NCBI RefSeq assembly: GCF_013416775.1
Contig: NZ_SZVI01000012.1
Location: forward strand, 496,001-560,000
Length of the DNA stretch: 64,000 bases
Reading direction: 5' to 3'
Source of the DNA: Rhodoferax sp. BLA1
Lineage (GTDB): Bacteria > Pseudomonadota > Gammaproteobacteria > Burkholderiales > Burkholderiaceae_C
Positions 48,778-57,141 of this stretch are shown piece after piece (the first letter of the stretch is position 1; each line of letters opens with the position of its first letter). The translations under genes were made by a program, and so were the position numbers. Under the pieces are notes generated by a model. It saw only the letters and a list, made by a program, of their open reading frames with translations. It was not told the origin of the DNA and searched no databases.

Positions 48778-49248
48778 TTACTTTGCGGGATCGTCAGGAA
48801 GGCGATCCATCATCATTTGCATCATGGAAGTCATCATTTCCATGCGCTTTTCCATTATCTCGGGGTGGGCCATCATGTCCAAGGGCACACGCCCTTTGTT
48901 TGCGCCAGAGTCCGTGCTGCCCATGCCTTTCATGCCACCCATGGAGGCCATCGAACCCATCATGTTCATGCCGTCTTGCATGGCCTTCGCGTGATCAGCC
49001 ATAAGCGCGTTGCGTTCTTCCGGTGTTTTTGCCGCCATCATCTTTTCATGCATCTCGCGCATAACTTTCATTTGGCTATCCATAGCGGCCATCGATTCCT
49101 TGACCAATGCTTTCGGCTTGGCTACAGCCGCCTTTTTTACAGAATCAGCCGGATGATGTTGAACATGTTGGGCGTCCGTTTGCGCATAGGCGCCAAATGC
49201 AGCGGCAGCCATAACTAGAGGCAGAACAGTTTGACGAAAAGTTGTCAT
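48778..49248 (-). CDS. Met/His-rich periplasmic protein of copper operon
   Basis: 156 residues. Signal peptide (VLPLVMAAAAFGAYAQ), then a helical, extremely Met-rich protein: MDSQMKVMREMHEKMMAAKT, HAKAMQDGMNMMGSMASMGG, EMMTSMMQMMMDRLP. No defined family is recognised with confidence. Its composition, export and place in the operon suggest a periplasmic Cu(I) sponge. Its start overlaps the stop of the small ORF upstream (ATGA). Confidence 0.8.
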   Translation of the reverse strand: MTTFRQTVLPLVMAAAAFGAYAQTDAQHVQHHPADSVKKAAVAKPKALVKESMAAMDSQMKVMREMHEKMMAAKTPEERNALMADHAKAMQDGMNMMGSMASMGGMKGMGSTDSGANKGRVPLDMMAHPEIMEKRMEMMTSMMQMMMDRLPDDPAK

Positions 49249-49412
49249 TTGAAACTCCGGTTGGTGGAAATGGGTAATGCCAATGCCATGCCCAAATTGG
49301 TGAGCAGTGCGAGTGAAGCAGTCAGAGCGCCAAGCGTCCGTGCGCTAAGCAACTTATTGAAAGCTTTCGCTGGATGGAAAAGTTCAATATCGACAAGTGG
49401 AGGATTCCGCAT
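49245..49412 (-). CDS. Small hypothetical protein with membrane segment
   Basis: 55 residues from ATG 49412 with AAGGA six bases upstream. One hydrophobic segment (LGALTASLALLTNLGMALAL). The stop overlaps the start of the Met-rich gene by 4 bp, supporting translation. No family recognised. Confidence 0.5.
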   Translation of the reverse strand: MRNPPLVDIELFHPAKAFNKLLSARTLGALTASLALLTNLGMALALPISTNRSFK

Positions 49413-49529
49413 GTGAATTCCTTTGCACCTCGCCCAGACGTTGTTTGAAGATGGCCTCTTGGTTACCACACTTGCACCAGATCATGATGCGGTGCTGAAA
49501 TGTCCGCATCACTCCTGGTTACGGGCTCG

Positions 49530-49811
49530 TTAGCGGCGGTTTTCCAATTTGACGTAGTAAGCCAGCCTGCCGACCTCATCCCCGTTCATGGTGATTGTTT
49601 GACCATTCGCGGTTTCCATCGCTGCGCCTTCTTGCATGCGAACAACTTTTCCAAACTTGTTTTCCATGGCCATCTTGCCGTCTTTAAACTGATGCACGAT
49701 AGCGCCGTCCTTGAGTTGGGTGGACTTCACAATATCCTGATTGGTCACTGCGAATGCAGACAGGGCAGGCAAAGCAAGACTCAGAACCAGAATGGATTTA
49801 CGAATTGACAT
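49530..49811 (-). CDS. copK: CopK-like periplasmic copper-binding protein 3
   Basis: 93 residues. Signal peptide SILVLSLALPALSAFA; mature TQLKDGAIVHQFKDGKMAME, NKFGKVVRMQEGAAMETANG, TITMNGDEVGRL. Nearest relative is copK2. It opens the presumed ten-gene operon that runs left to the ATPase at 43,155. Confidence 0.9.
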   Translation of the reverse strand: MSIRKSILVLSLALPALSAFAVTNQDIVKSTQLKDGAIVHQFKDGKMAMENKFGKVVRMQEGAAMETANGQTITMNGDEVGRLAYYVKLENRR

Positions 49812-49989
49812 GATAAAACTCCTTCAAGATGATTGCAGTTCTCCCCGAAGTTTCTCGGGGACCGGTGACGCAACTGCTGCATCACTGGTGTTAATGTAGA
49901 AGTCCAACCCCAACAAAGGCATGACCGCAAAATTACAAAAAAGACACCTAAAGAAAGTTTTCGAATCACATTGACGGGTTCTGAAAAAC
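49775..49989 (-). repeat. 215-bp direct repeat, copy 2
   Basis: Near-identical to 42485-42699; covers the copK3 start, leader hairpin (49865-49885), promoter and CopR box. Confidence 0.93.
49922..49937 (-). promoter_or_regulatory. Putative CopR box E (copK3 operon)
   Basis: Minus strand TGTAATTTTGCGGTCA, 23 bp upstream of TACATT (49893-49898). Confidence 0.68.
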
Positions 49990-50361
49990 ACGAACGTCTC
50001 GGTGGATTAATGCTCTTCCTCCACGCCGGCTTATGCACTCAGTCTCAGTTGGAAAACGCTCAAGTGCCAAGTCTGAGTTCATAGATGCATGAAGGCAACA
50101 GCCCAGATGCGGTCTCAAAGACTTTGTGTCTTTGCCAGGTAATCGGTTAGTCAACGACGATATCCAGAAGTGCGAATTTCGTCAGAGTCAGTCAGATCAA
50201 TCAAATTGCCTTCTTCACTGTCGTCTTAATGCCAACAGCTGATTGAAATAGAAAGTCGAGCATGAGATTTCGAAGATGACACAAATGTAATTTTCGGGTC
50301 AACTTGTTGTTCGTTTCGGCGGTTCAAAATCGGACATCCAATTTCACAAAGGAGTTCCCTC
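49990..50361. promoter_or_regulatory. Divergent region copK3 / cusF
   Basis: About 370 bp without a gene. The right part holds CopR box F and the cusF promoter; the left part (49,990-50,280) shows nothing recognisable. Confidence 0.5.
50286..50301 (+). promoter_or_regulatory. Putative CopR box F (cusFCBA)
   Basis: TGTAATTTTCGGGTCA, the consensus form, 23 bp upstream of CAAAAT (50325-50330), a 4/6 match to the -10 box; the cusF ATG follows 31 bp later. Confidence 0.7.
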
Positions 50362-50745
50362 ATGAACGCTCGTTCTTTTTTCACCTTGATTCTGGCTGTT
50401 GCTGGAGTGGGATTTTCGACACTTGGCTTGGCGCAAATGGATCACGGCAGTATGAAGGGCGGTGCCATGGCTGGTGGCAGCATGCAGGGAAGCGCTGCCA
50501 CCATGGCGGCCCAACATGGCGCCGACACCAGCATGGCTGAAGGCACGGTCAAGCGGGTCGACAAGACAAAGGGAACAGTGACCCTGGCGCATGGGTCGGT
50601 GAACGGCATGCCGCCCATGACCATGGCCTACAAGGTCAAGGACATCACTTGGCTCGACAAGATGCAGGTCGGACAAAAGATTCGCTTTGCCACCGACCCC
50701 GCCGACGGAGGCATGACCGTGCTGCGTTTTGAAGCATTGAAATAA
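50362..50745 (+). CDS. cusF: CusF-like periplasmic copper chaperone
   Basis: 127 residues. Signal peptide (FFTLILAVAGVGFSTLGLAQ), a Met/His/Gly-rich linker, then the CusF domain: EGTVKRVDKTKGTVTLAHGS, NGMPPMTMAYKVKD, LDKMQVGQKIRF. The MTM pair and His are present; the capping Trp is Met, as in the other free CusF-like protein. It probably hands Cu(I) to the CusCBA pump encoded downstream. AAAGGAG precedes the start. Confidence 0.9.
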   Translation: MNARSFFTLILAVAGVGFSTLGLAQMDHGSMKGGAMAGGSMQGSAATMAAQHGADTSMAEGTVKRVDKTKGTVTLAHGSVNGMPPMTMAYKVKDITWLDKMQVGQKIRFATDPADGGMTVLRFEALK

Positions 50746-50749
50746 CTGA

Positions 50750-51100
50750 TACAAGTTTTATGCGCTGGTCAAGGTTCTGGTGGCTGCGCACCAACAATGC
50801 CGGTTTGAAGTCATACTGCAATCTCTGCATGCCAGCCAAGATACCTGGATGATCATCCACACGGTCGATGGGCAATGCATCGGCCCCTTGCTGCAAAACC
50901 TGGGATTGAACCTGGCTCGCCTGTAAAACGACGCGACTGCCCTTGAAGTAACGGCCTTGGCCACGTGTGATCTGGCGGATGCCCAAACTCTGAAAGTGAC
51001 GATGACGCCGTGGTATTTTGTCAACGGCAAACCGCTGCCACAGTTCGGTTTTGACGAGTTAATGAAGCTCGTCGAAGACGCACTCGCCCAACATCTATAG
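50750..51100 (+). pseudogene. Broken DsbA-like thioredoxin-fold gene
   Basis: One frame reads YALVKVLVAAHQQCRFEVI, then LHASQDTWMI, a stop TAA, then DATALEVTALATCDLADAQT and KVTMTPWYFVNGKPLPQFGF, ending at TAG 51098. This is the C-terminal two-thirds of a DsbA-family protein (cis-Pro region TPWYFVNGKPLP). The N-terminus with the CxxC active site is missing, and an in-frame stop interrupts the rest. It sits between cusF and cusC. Confidence 0.85.
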
Positions 51101-51107
51101 GATCATT

Positions 51108-52379
51108 ATGAAAGACATTTTTCAATCGGCTGCCTTATTGACGCTGCTGGCCTGGGGCAGTGCTGCACCTGTGCTGGCACAGGAGACCTTGCCCGGCGCC
51201 CAGCTCGAAGGTTTGCTGGCCATCGCCAAAGCGAGCAACCCGGACTACGCCAGCATGCGCAAGGAAGCCCAAGCCGCCAGCGAGCGAGTCGTTATGGCCG
51301 GCGCCTTGATGGACCCGAAATTCCGGGTGGAATGGATGGACATCACCAAGGGCGGTTCGCAATCAGCCACGCTGTTGCCCAACGATACCGGCAGCACCGT
51401 CTACACCTTCATGCAAGACCTGCCCTGGTGGGGAAAACGAGATTTGAAGCGTGCCATTGCTGGTCAAGAGGCACAAGCTGTTGATGGCAAGGCACAAGGG
51501 ACTTGGGCGGAACTGGCCGCCAAAGTGAAAACCACCCATGCCCAGCGTTACTTTCTGTACAACACCAGGAAACTCACACAGGAATTACTCGACCTGACCA
51601 ACCGCTTGTCCAATGTGGCCCAGGTGCGCTACGCCGGAGGGTTGGCCATGCAGCAGGATGCCATTCGCGCCCAGGTGGAGCAAACCACCATACAAACTGA
51701 ATTGGTGGCACTAGAAAGCGAAGCCCGCCAGGCCGACGCACGGCTTAACGCCTTGTTGGCGCGGCCATCCAGCGCACCTTTGGCTGCTCCTGAGCGTCTG
51801 TCAGTGCTGCCTGCTGCGGCCTCGCTCGATGCCGATTCGTTGTTGGAGCGGGTGCGCCAGCGTAATCCGCAGCTCTTCTCAGAGGACGCGCGTATCAGGG
51901 CGGCAGAGCTGTCTCGTGAGCTGAGCCTGAAGAACCGCTACCCGGACTTCACGCTGGCCATCACGCCCACGCAAATGCAGAGCCGCGTAACCGAGTGGGG
52001 TCTGATGCTGGAGATGAACATTCCACTGCAACAGGGCACACGACGCGCTCAGGAGCGTGAGGCCCAAGCCATGCTGGCGGCAGCTCAGTCACGTCGTGAG
52101 GCTGTGGCTAACCAAGTCGCATCCGATTTGTCTGAAAACCTGGCTGGCATGCAAGCGGCGCAAAGGACCGAGGAACTTTTGAAGACCAGCTTGTTGCCAC
52201 AGGCCGAATTGACTTTTCAGGCGGCCTTGGCGGGATACGAAAACGGCAAACTCGACTTTGCAACTCTGCTGGACGCACAGCGGCAAATTCGCCAGGCCCG
52301 CTTGGGACAACTGAAGGCGCAAGTTGACGCACAGATGCGTTTGGCTGAGATTGAAAAGCTTTTGGGAGAAGAATTATGA
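51108..52379 (+). CDS. cusC: Outer-membrane channel of Cu/Ag efflux pump (CusC/CzcC type)
   Basis: 423 residues. Signal peptide to about residue 25 (AAPVLAQ), then the TolC-family outer membrane efflux domain with long Ala/Gln-rich coiled-coil helices (PDYASMRKEAQAASERV; DARLNALLARPS; LLDAQRQIRQARL). Ends in an ATGA overlap with cusB. Forms the outer-membrane exit of the tripartite RND system. Confidence 0.9.
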   Translation: MKDIFQSAALLTLLAWGSAAPVLAQETLPGAQLEGLLAIAKASNPDYASMRKEAQAASERVVMAGALMDPKFRVEWMDITKGGSQSATLLPNDTGSTVYTFMQDLPWWGKRDLKRAIAGQEAQAVDGKAQGTWAELAAKVKTTHAQRYFLYNTRKLTQELLDLTNRLSNVAQVRYAGGLAMQQDAIRAQVEQTTIQTELVALESEARQADARLNALLARPSSAPLAAPERLSVLPAAASLDADSLLERVRQRNPQLFSEDARIRAAELSRELSLKNRYPDFTLAITPTQMQSRVTEWGLMLEMNIPLQQGTRRAQEREAQAMLAAAQSRREAVANQVASDLSENLAGMQAAQRTEELLKTSLLPQAELTFQAALAGYENGKLDFATLLDAQRQIRQARLGQLKAQVDAQMRLAEIEKLLGEEL

Positions 52380-53995
52380 AATCAGGTGCAGCTATCTCTG
52401 TAGGTGTGATCGCTTTGGTTGCTGCCGTGGGCAGTGGTTATTGGTTAGGACAGTCGGGCAAGGCAGCACAACATGCGCCAACTGCCGCAGTTCAGTCCAC
52501 AGGCGCACCAGATACCCCCAAACAGCCAAAACTGTTGTACTACCGCAATCCGATGGGCTTACCCGACACCTCGCCGGTGCCCAAAAAAGACCCGATGGGC
52601 ATGGACTACATCGCTGTGTTTGAGGGCGCCTCCACCGACGACAGCGCTGCATCGCCGAATCAAGTCAACATCAGCACCCAGAAGGTCCAAAAACTTGGCG
52701 TGCGTGCCGAAGCTGCCCAGCTGCGCAGCCTGGATCGGACCATTCATGCCGCCGGCCGCGTGGAGCCCGATGAACGCCGCATTGCGATGATCTCGCCCAA
52801 GTTTGAAGGTTATGTCGAACGCTTGCATGTCAATGTGACCGGCCAGTTCGTCGCCAAGGGTCAGCCGCTGTTCGAGGTCTACAGCCCCGAACTGGTGTCG
52901 GCGCAGCGTGAATATGCGATCGCGGTTCAGGGCGCCGCGTCACTCAAGGGTGCCGACAGCTCGGCACAGTTGGGCATGGGGCGACTGGTCGAATCGAGCC
53001 TGCAGCGGCTCAAGAACTGGGATATTTCCGAGGAGCAGATCAAGACCCTGGTGGCCTCTGGTGAAATCAGACGCACGATGACTTTTCGCTCACCGGTGTC
53101 GGGCATCGTGACTGAAAAGAAGGCGGTGCAGGGTATGCGTTTCATGCCCGGCGACGCGCTTTATCAGGTGTCCGATTTGTCGGCCGTCTGGGTGGTGGCG
53201 GATGTGTTTGAGCAAGATCTGGGACTGGTCAGGACCGGCGCCAAAGCGCAGGTCAGGATCACCGCTTACCCCGACAAGCTGTTCGAGGGAAAGGTGACTT
53301 ATGTCTACCCCACACTTAAAGCAGAAACGCGAACGGTGCCGGTGCGGGTGGAGATGGCTAACCCAGGCGGACTGCTCAAGCCCGGAATGTTTGCCCAGAT
53401 GGAACTTCAAGTCTCGGACAAAGCTCAGGCGGTGACTGTACCGGTGTCGGCGGTGATCGACAGCGGTACCCGGCAAATTGTCTTGGTCCAGCTCAAAGAG
53501 GGCCGCTTCGAGCCGCGCGAGGTCAAACTCGGTGCGCGCAGCGACACCTATGTCGAAGTGATCGACGGGGTCAAGGAAGGTGAGCAGGTGGTGGTTGCGG
53601 CCAACTTCCTGATTGATGCCGAAAGCAATCTCAAGGCCGCAATAGGTGGCTTCGCGGGCGCAGCAACACCCAATTCTGCGGCACCGGCCGCATCTGGTGC
53701 AGCCGGCCCGGCCAGCGCCGGTCATCAGGCGCAAGGCACGGTCGAAGAGGTAGATGCCAAGTCCGGTACGGTCAGCATTGCCCACGGTCCCATTGCCAGC
53801 CTCAAATGGCCAGCGATGACGATGGAGTTCAACGTGGCCAACGAGGCATTGCTCAAAACACTTAAGCCAGGTGCCAAAGTGGCAGTCGAGTTTGTCGAGC
53901 GTCAGCCCGGGGAGTGGGTGATCACCAGCGTCAAGCCTTTGGCAGACAACAAAGCAGCCGGTTCAACCGCCAGCAGCGTGCATTCCGGCCATTAA
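52376..53995 (+). CDS. cusB: RND periplasmic adaptor CusB with fused C-terminal CusF domain
   Basis: 539 residues. One N-terminal membrane/signal segment, a heavy-metal-binding domain (YYRNPMGLPDTSPVPKKDPMGMDY, ~52-76), the lipoyl/alpha-hairpin adaptor core (EGYVERLHVNVTGQFVAKGQ), the beta-barrel and proximal domains, an Ala/Pro linker (~425-447) and a complete CusF-like domain (AQGTVEEVDAKSGTVSIAHG, LKWPAMTMEFNVAN). The fused domain keeps the Trp of the Cu(I) site. It links CusA to CusC and presents metal to the pump. Confidence 0.94.
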   Translation: MKSGAAISVGVIALVAAVGSGYWLGQSGKAAQHAPTAAVQSTGAPDTPKQPKLLYYRNPMGLPDTSPVPKKDPMGMDYIAVFEGASTDDSAASPNQVNISTQKVQKLGVRAEAAQLRSLDRTIHAAGRVEPDERRIAMISPKFEGYVERLHVNVTGQFVAKGQPLFEVYSPELVSAQREYAIAVQGAASLKGADSSAQLGMGRLVESSLQRLKNWDISEEQIKTLVASGEIRRTMTFRSPVSGIVTEKKAVQGMRFMPGDALYQVSDLSAVWVVADVFEQDLGLVRTGAKAQVRITAYPDKLFEGKVTYVYPTLKAETRTVPVRVEMANPGGLLKPGMFAQMELQVSDKAQAVTVPVSAVIDSGTRQIVLVQLKEGRFEPREVKLGARSDTYVEVIDGVKEGEQVVVAANFLIDAESNLKAAIGGFAGAATPNSAAPAASGAAGPASAGHQAQGTVEEVDAKSGTVSIAHGPIASLKWPAMTMEFNVANEALLKTLKPGAKVAVEFVERQPGEWVITSVKPLADNKAAGSTASSVHSGH

Positions 53996-54006
53996 CGGGA
54001 AACGCC

Positions 54007-57000
54007 ATGTTGTCAAAAATCATCGACTGGTCAGGCCGCAACCGTTTCCTGGTGCTGCTGGCCACCTTGTTCATCGTCGCGGGCGGGGTGTTTGCGGTAC
54101 TGCGCACGCCGATTGACGCTCTGCCCGACTTGTCGGACGTGCAGGTCATCGTCTACACCGAGGTGCCCGGCCAGGCGCCGCAGGTGGTGGAAGACCAAGT
54201 GACCTACCCGCTGACCAGCGCCATGTTGTCGGTGCCTAAATCGAAAGTGGTACGCGGCTTCTCGTTTTTTGGCGCGTCGTTTGTCTACATCATCTTTGAA
54301 GATGGCACCGACATCTACTGGGCTCGCTCACGGGTGCTGGAGTACCTGAACTTTGCCTCAGGCCGTATGCCCAAGGGCGTCACGCCACAGATCGGGCCGG
54401 ACGCCACCGGCGTTGGCTGGGTCTACGAATACGCGTTGATCGCCAAGAACAAAACCCTGGCCGAGCTGCGCAGCATCCAGGACTGGTATGTGCGTTACCA
54501 GCTGACCAAGGCACACGGTGTGGCCGAGGTGGCGTCGATTGGTGGCTTTGTCCAGACCTATCAGGTGACCGTCGACCCGGTCAAGCTGCGTTCCTACGGC
54601 ATTCCGCTGATGAAGGTGGCGCAGGTGATTCGCGACTCGAACCGCGATGTGGGGGGCCGTGCGGTCGAGATGGCCGAGACCGAGTACATGGTGCGTGGCA
54701 AAGGCTATCTGCGTGGCAAAGGCGACATCGAGATGCTGGTGGTCAAGGCCGACAAGGGCACACCGGTGCTGATTCGTGACATTGCCCGTGTGGAACTGGT
54801 GCCCGACGAGCGCCGTGGCTTGACGGAACTCAATGGTGAGGGCGAAGTGGTCTCAGGCATTGCCATGGCGCGTTACGGTGAAAACGCGCTGGAAGTCATC
54901 GCCAACCTCAAAGACAAGATTGCCGAGATTGGCCCGGGCCTGCCCGAAGGGGTGACAGTGCAGGCGGTGTATGACCGCTCCGAGCTGATCTACCGCGCCA
55001 TTGACACCCTCAAACGAACACTGCTGGAAGAATCGCTGATCGTTGCCGCCGTGTGTATCGTCTTTCTGCTGCATGTGCGCAGCGCCTTGGTAGCGATTCT
55101 GATGCTGCCAGTGGGCATTCTGATGGCGTTTATCGCCATGCGGTTGCTGGGCATGAGCTCGAATCTGATGAGCCTGGGCGGCATTGCGATTGCCATCGGC
55201 GCGATGATTGACGCGGCGATTGTGATGATCGAGAACGCCCATAAACACCTGGAGCGCCTGCCCGAAAACCACAGCACGCATGACCGTTTTGAGGCCATGC
55301 TGGCTGCCTGCAAGGAGGTTGGCCCGGCGCTGTTTTTCTCGCTGCTGATCATCACCGTGTCGTTTTTACCGGTGTTTGCACTGGAAGGGCAGGAGGGGCG
55401 GCTGTTCTCGCCGTTGGCCTACACCAAGACCTTTTCCATGGCCAGTGCGGCGCTGCTGTCGGTGACGCTGGTGCCGGTGCTGATGCTGCTGTTTATCCGC
55501 GGCAAGGTGATGCCCGAGTCCAAAAATCCAGTGAACCGGTTTCTGATCTGGGTCTACCGGCCAATCATCACCGGCGTGATGCGTTGGAAAAAAGTGACCA
55601 TCTTCCTGGCACTGTTGACACTGCTGGTTTCCTGGTATCCGGCCTCCAGGTTGGGTTCTGAATTCATGCCCACGCTCAACGAAGGCAGCCTGCTCTACAT
55701 GCCAGCTTCGTTGCCCGGCATGTCGATCACCAAGGCCGCTGAGTTGTTACAAACGCAGGACAAGATCATCAAGAGTTTCCCCGAGGTGGCCTCGGTTTTT
55801 GGCAAGGCAGGGCGCGCCAACACCGCCACCGACCCGGCACCGACCGAGATGTTCGAGACCGTGATCAACCTCAAACCCGAATCCGAATGGCGTGCCGGTC
55901 TGACCATGGACAAGTTGATTGCCGAGATGGACAAGGCGCTGCAGTTCCCCGGTGTGGCCAACTCCTGGACCATGCCAATCAAGGCCCGCATCGACATGTT
56001 GTCCACCGGCATCCGCACGCCGATTGGCATCAAGGTGTTTGGCAAGGACCTGATTGAAATGGAAAAGCTGGCCCGGCAGATCGAAGCCGTGGTCAAGACC
56101 GTGCCGGGCACCAGCAGTGCCTTTGCCGAGCGCATCACCGGCGGCTTTTACCTCAACATCGAACCCGATCGCACGCAGTTGGCGCGGTACGGCCTGGCCG
56201 TGGGCGACCTGCTTGACGTGGTTGGCAGCGCCTTGGGGGGGGAGATGGTGACAACGACGGTCGAGGGCCGGGAACGCTTTGGCGTGACGGTGCGTTACCC
56301 GCGTGAATTACGTGGCGACCCGCAGCAAATCGCACGTGAGGTGCTGGTGCCAACCATGGATGGCGCGATGATCCCGCTGGGACAATTGGCCAAGGTAGTG
56401 GTGGCCAAGGGCGCACCGGGCATCCGGACCGAAAATGCTCTTTTGTCGGCCTACATCTATGTTGACATCCGCGACCGTGACATTGGCGGTTATGTGCATG
56501 ACGCTAAAAAAGCCGTGGCCGAGCAGGTGACCTTCCCAAGTGGTTATTACGCCACCTGGAGCGGCCAGTTCGAGAACATGGAGCGCGCCATCGAGAAAAT
56601 GAAGGTGGTGATTCCGGTCACGCTGCTGATCATCTTCCTGCTGCTGTACCTGAATTTCCGGCGCATCACCGAGACGCTGATCGTGATGCTCTCGGTGCCA
56701 TTTGCCCTGGTGGGTGGTATCTGGCTGATGTGGGCGCTGGGCTACAACCTGTCGGTGGCGGTGGCGGTGGGCTTCATCGCGCTGGCCGGTGTGGCCGCCG
56801 AGACCGGCGTGATCATGCTGATCTACCTCGACCATGCCTGGGAGGCTATCAAGGTTAAATGCCGTGCAGAAGGGCGCGAGCCTGCCGTTGGTGATCTTTA
56901 CGAAGCGGTGATGGAAGGCGCTGTCGAGCGCGTGCGGCCCAAGATGATGACGGTGGTGGCGATCATGGCTGGCCTGCTTCCCATCATGTGGGGCACCGGC

Positions 57001-57141
57001 ACCGGCTCTGAAGTCATGAGTCGTATCGCCGCGCCGATGGTCGGCGGCATGTTGTCAAGCACGGTGCTGACGCTGGCGGTGATTCCTGCGATCTACGCGC
57101 TGGTCAAACAGTGGCGGTTAAAGAGGGGGTTGGAGGGCTAA
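54007..57141 (+). CDS. cusA: RND copper/silver efflux pump CusA
   Basis: 1,044 residues from ATG 54007 (MLSKIIDWSGRNRFLVLLAT). Heavy-metal efflux RND family: twelve membrane segments, RTPIDALPDLSDVQVIVYTE at the start, TM4 region GGIAIAIGAMIDAAIVMIEN with acidic residue for proton coupling, periplasmic Met-containing cleft, and the C-terminal GFIALAGVAAETGVIMLIYLDHAW, IMWGTGTGSEVMSRIAAPM. Typical CusA rather than CzcA by the AETGV motif. Last gene of cusFCBA. Confidence 0.97.
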   Translation: MLSKIIDWSGRNRFLVLLATLFIVAGGVFAVLRTPIDALPDLSDVQVIVYTEVPGQAPQVVEDQVTYPLTSAMLSVPKSKVVRGFSFFGASFVYIIFEDGTDIYWARSRVLEYLNFASGRMPKGVTPQIGPDATGVGWVYEYALIAKNKTLAELRSIQDWYVRYQLTKAHGVAEVASIGGFVQTYQVTVDPVKLRSYGIPLMKVAQVIRDSNRDVGGRAVEMAETEYMVRGKGYLRGKGDIEMLVVKADKGTPVLIRDIARVELVPDERRGLTELNGEGEVVSGIAMARYGENALEVIANLKDKIAEIGPGLPEGVTVQAVYDRSELIYRAIDTLKRTLLEESLIVAAVCIVFLLHVRSALVAILMLPVGILMAFIAMRLLGMSSNLMSLGGIAIAIGAMIDAAIVMIENAHKHLERLPENHSTHDRFEAMLAACKEVGPALFFSLLIITVSFLPVFALEGQEGRLFSPLAYTKTFSMASAALLSVTLVPVLMLLFIRGKVMPESKNPVNRFLIWVYRPIITGVMRWKKVTIFLALLTLLVSWYPASRLGSEFMPTLNEGSLLYMPASLPGMSITKAAELLQTQDKIIKSFPEVASVFGKAGRANTATDPAPTEMFETVINLKPESEWRAGLTMDKLIAEMDKALQFPGVANSWTMPIKARIDMLSTGIRTPIGIKVFGKDLIEMEKLARQIEAVVKTVPGTSSAFAERITGGFYLNIEPDRTQLARYGLAVGDLLDVVGSALGGEMVTTTVEGRERFGVTVRYPRELRGDPQQIAREVLVPTMDGAMIPLGQLAKVVVAKGAPGIRTENALLSAYIYVDIRDRDIGGYVHDAKKAVAEQVTFPSGYYATWSGQFENMERAIEKMKVVIPVTLLIIFLLLYLNFRRITETLIVMLSVPFALVGGIWLMWALGYNLSVAVAVGFIALAGVAAETGVIMLIYLDHAWEAIKVKCRAEGREPAVGDLYEAVMEGAVERVRPKMMTVVAIMAGLLPIMWGTGTGSEVMSRIAAPMVGGMLSSTVLTLAVIPAIYALVKQWRLKRGLEG

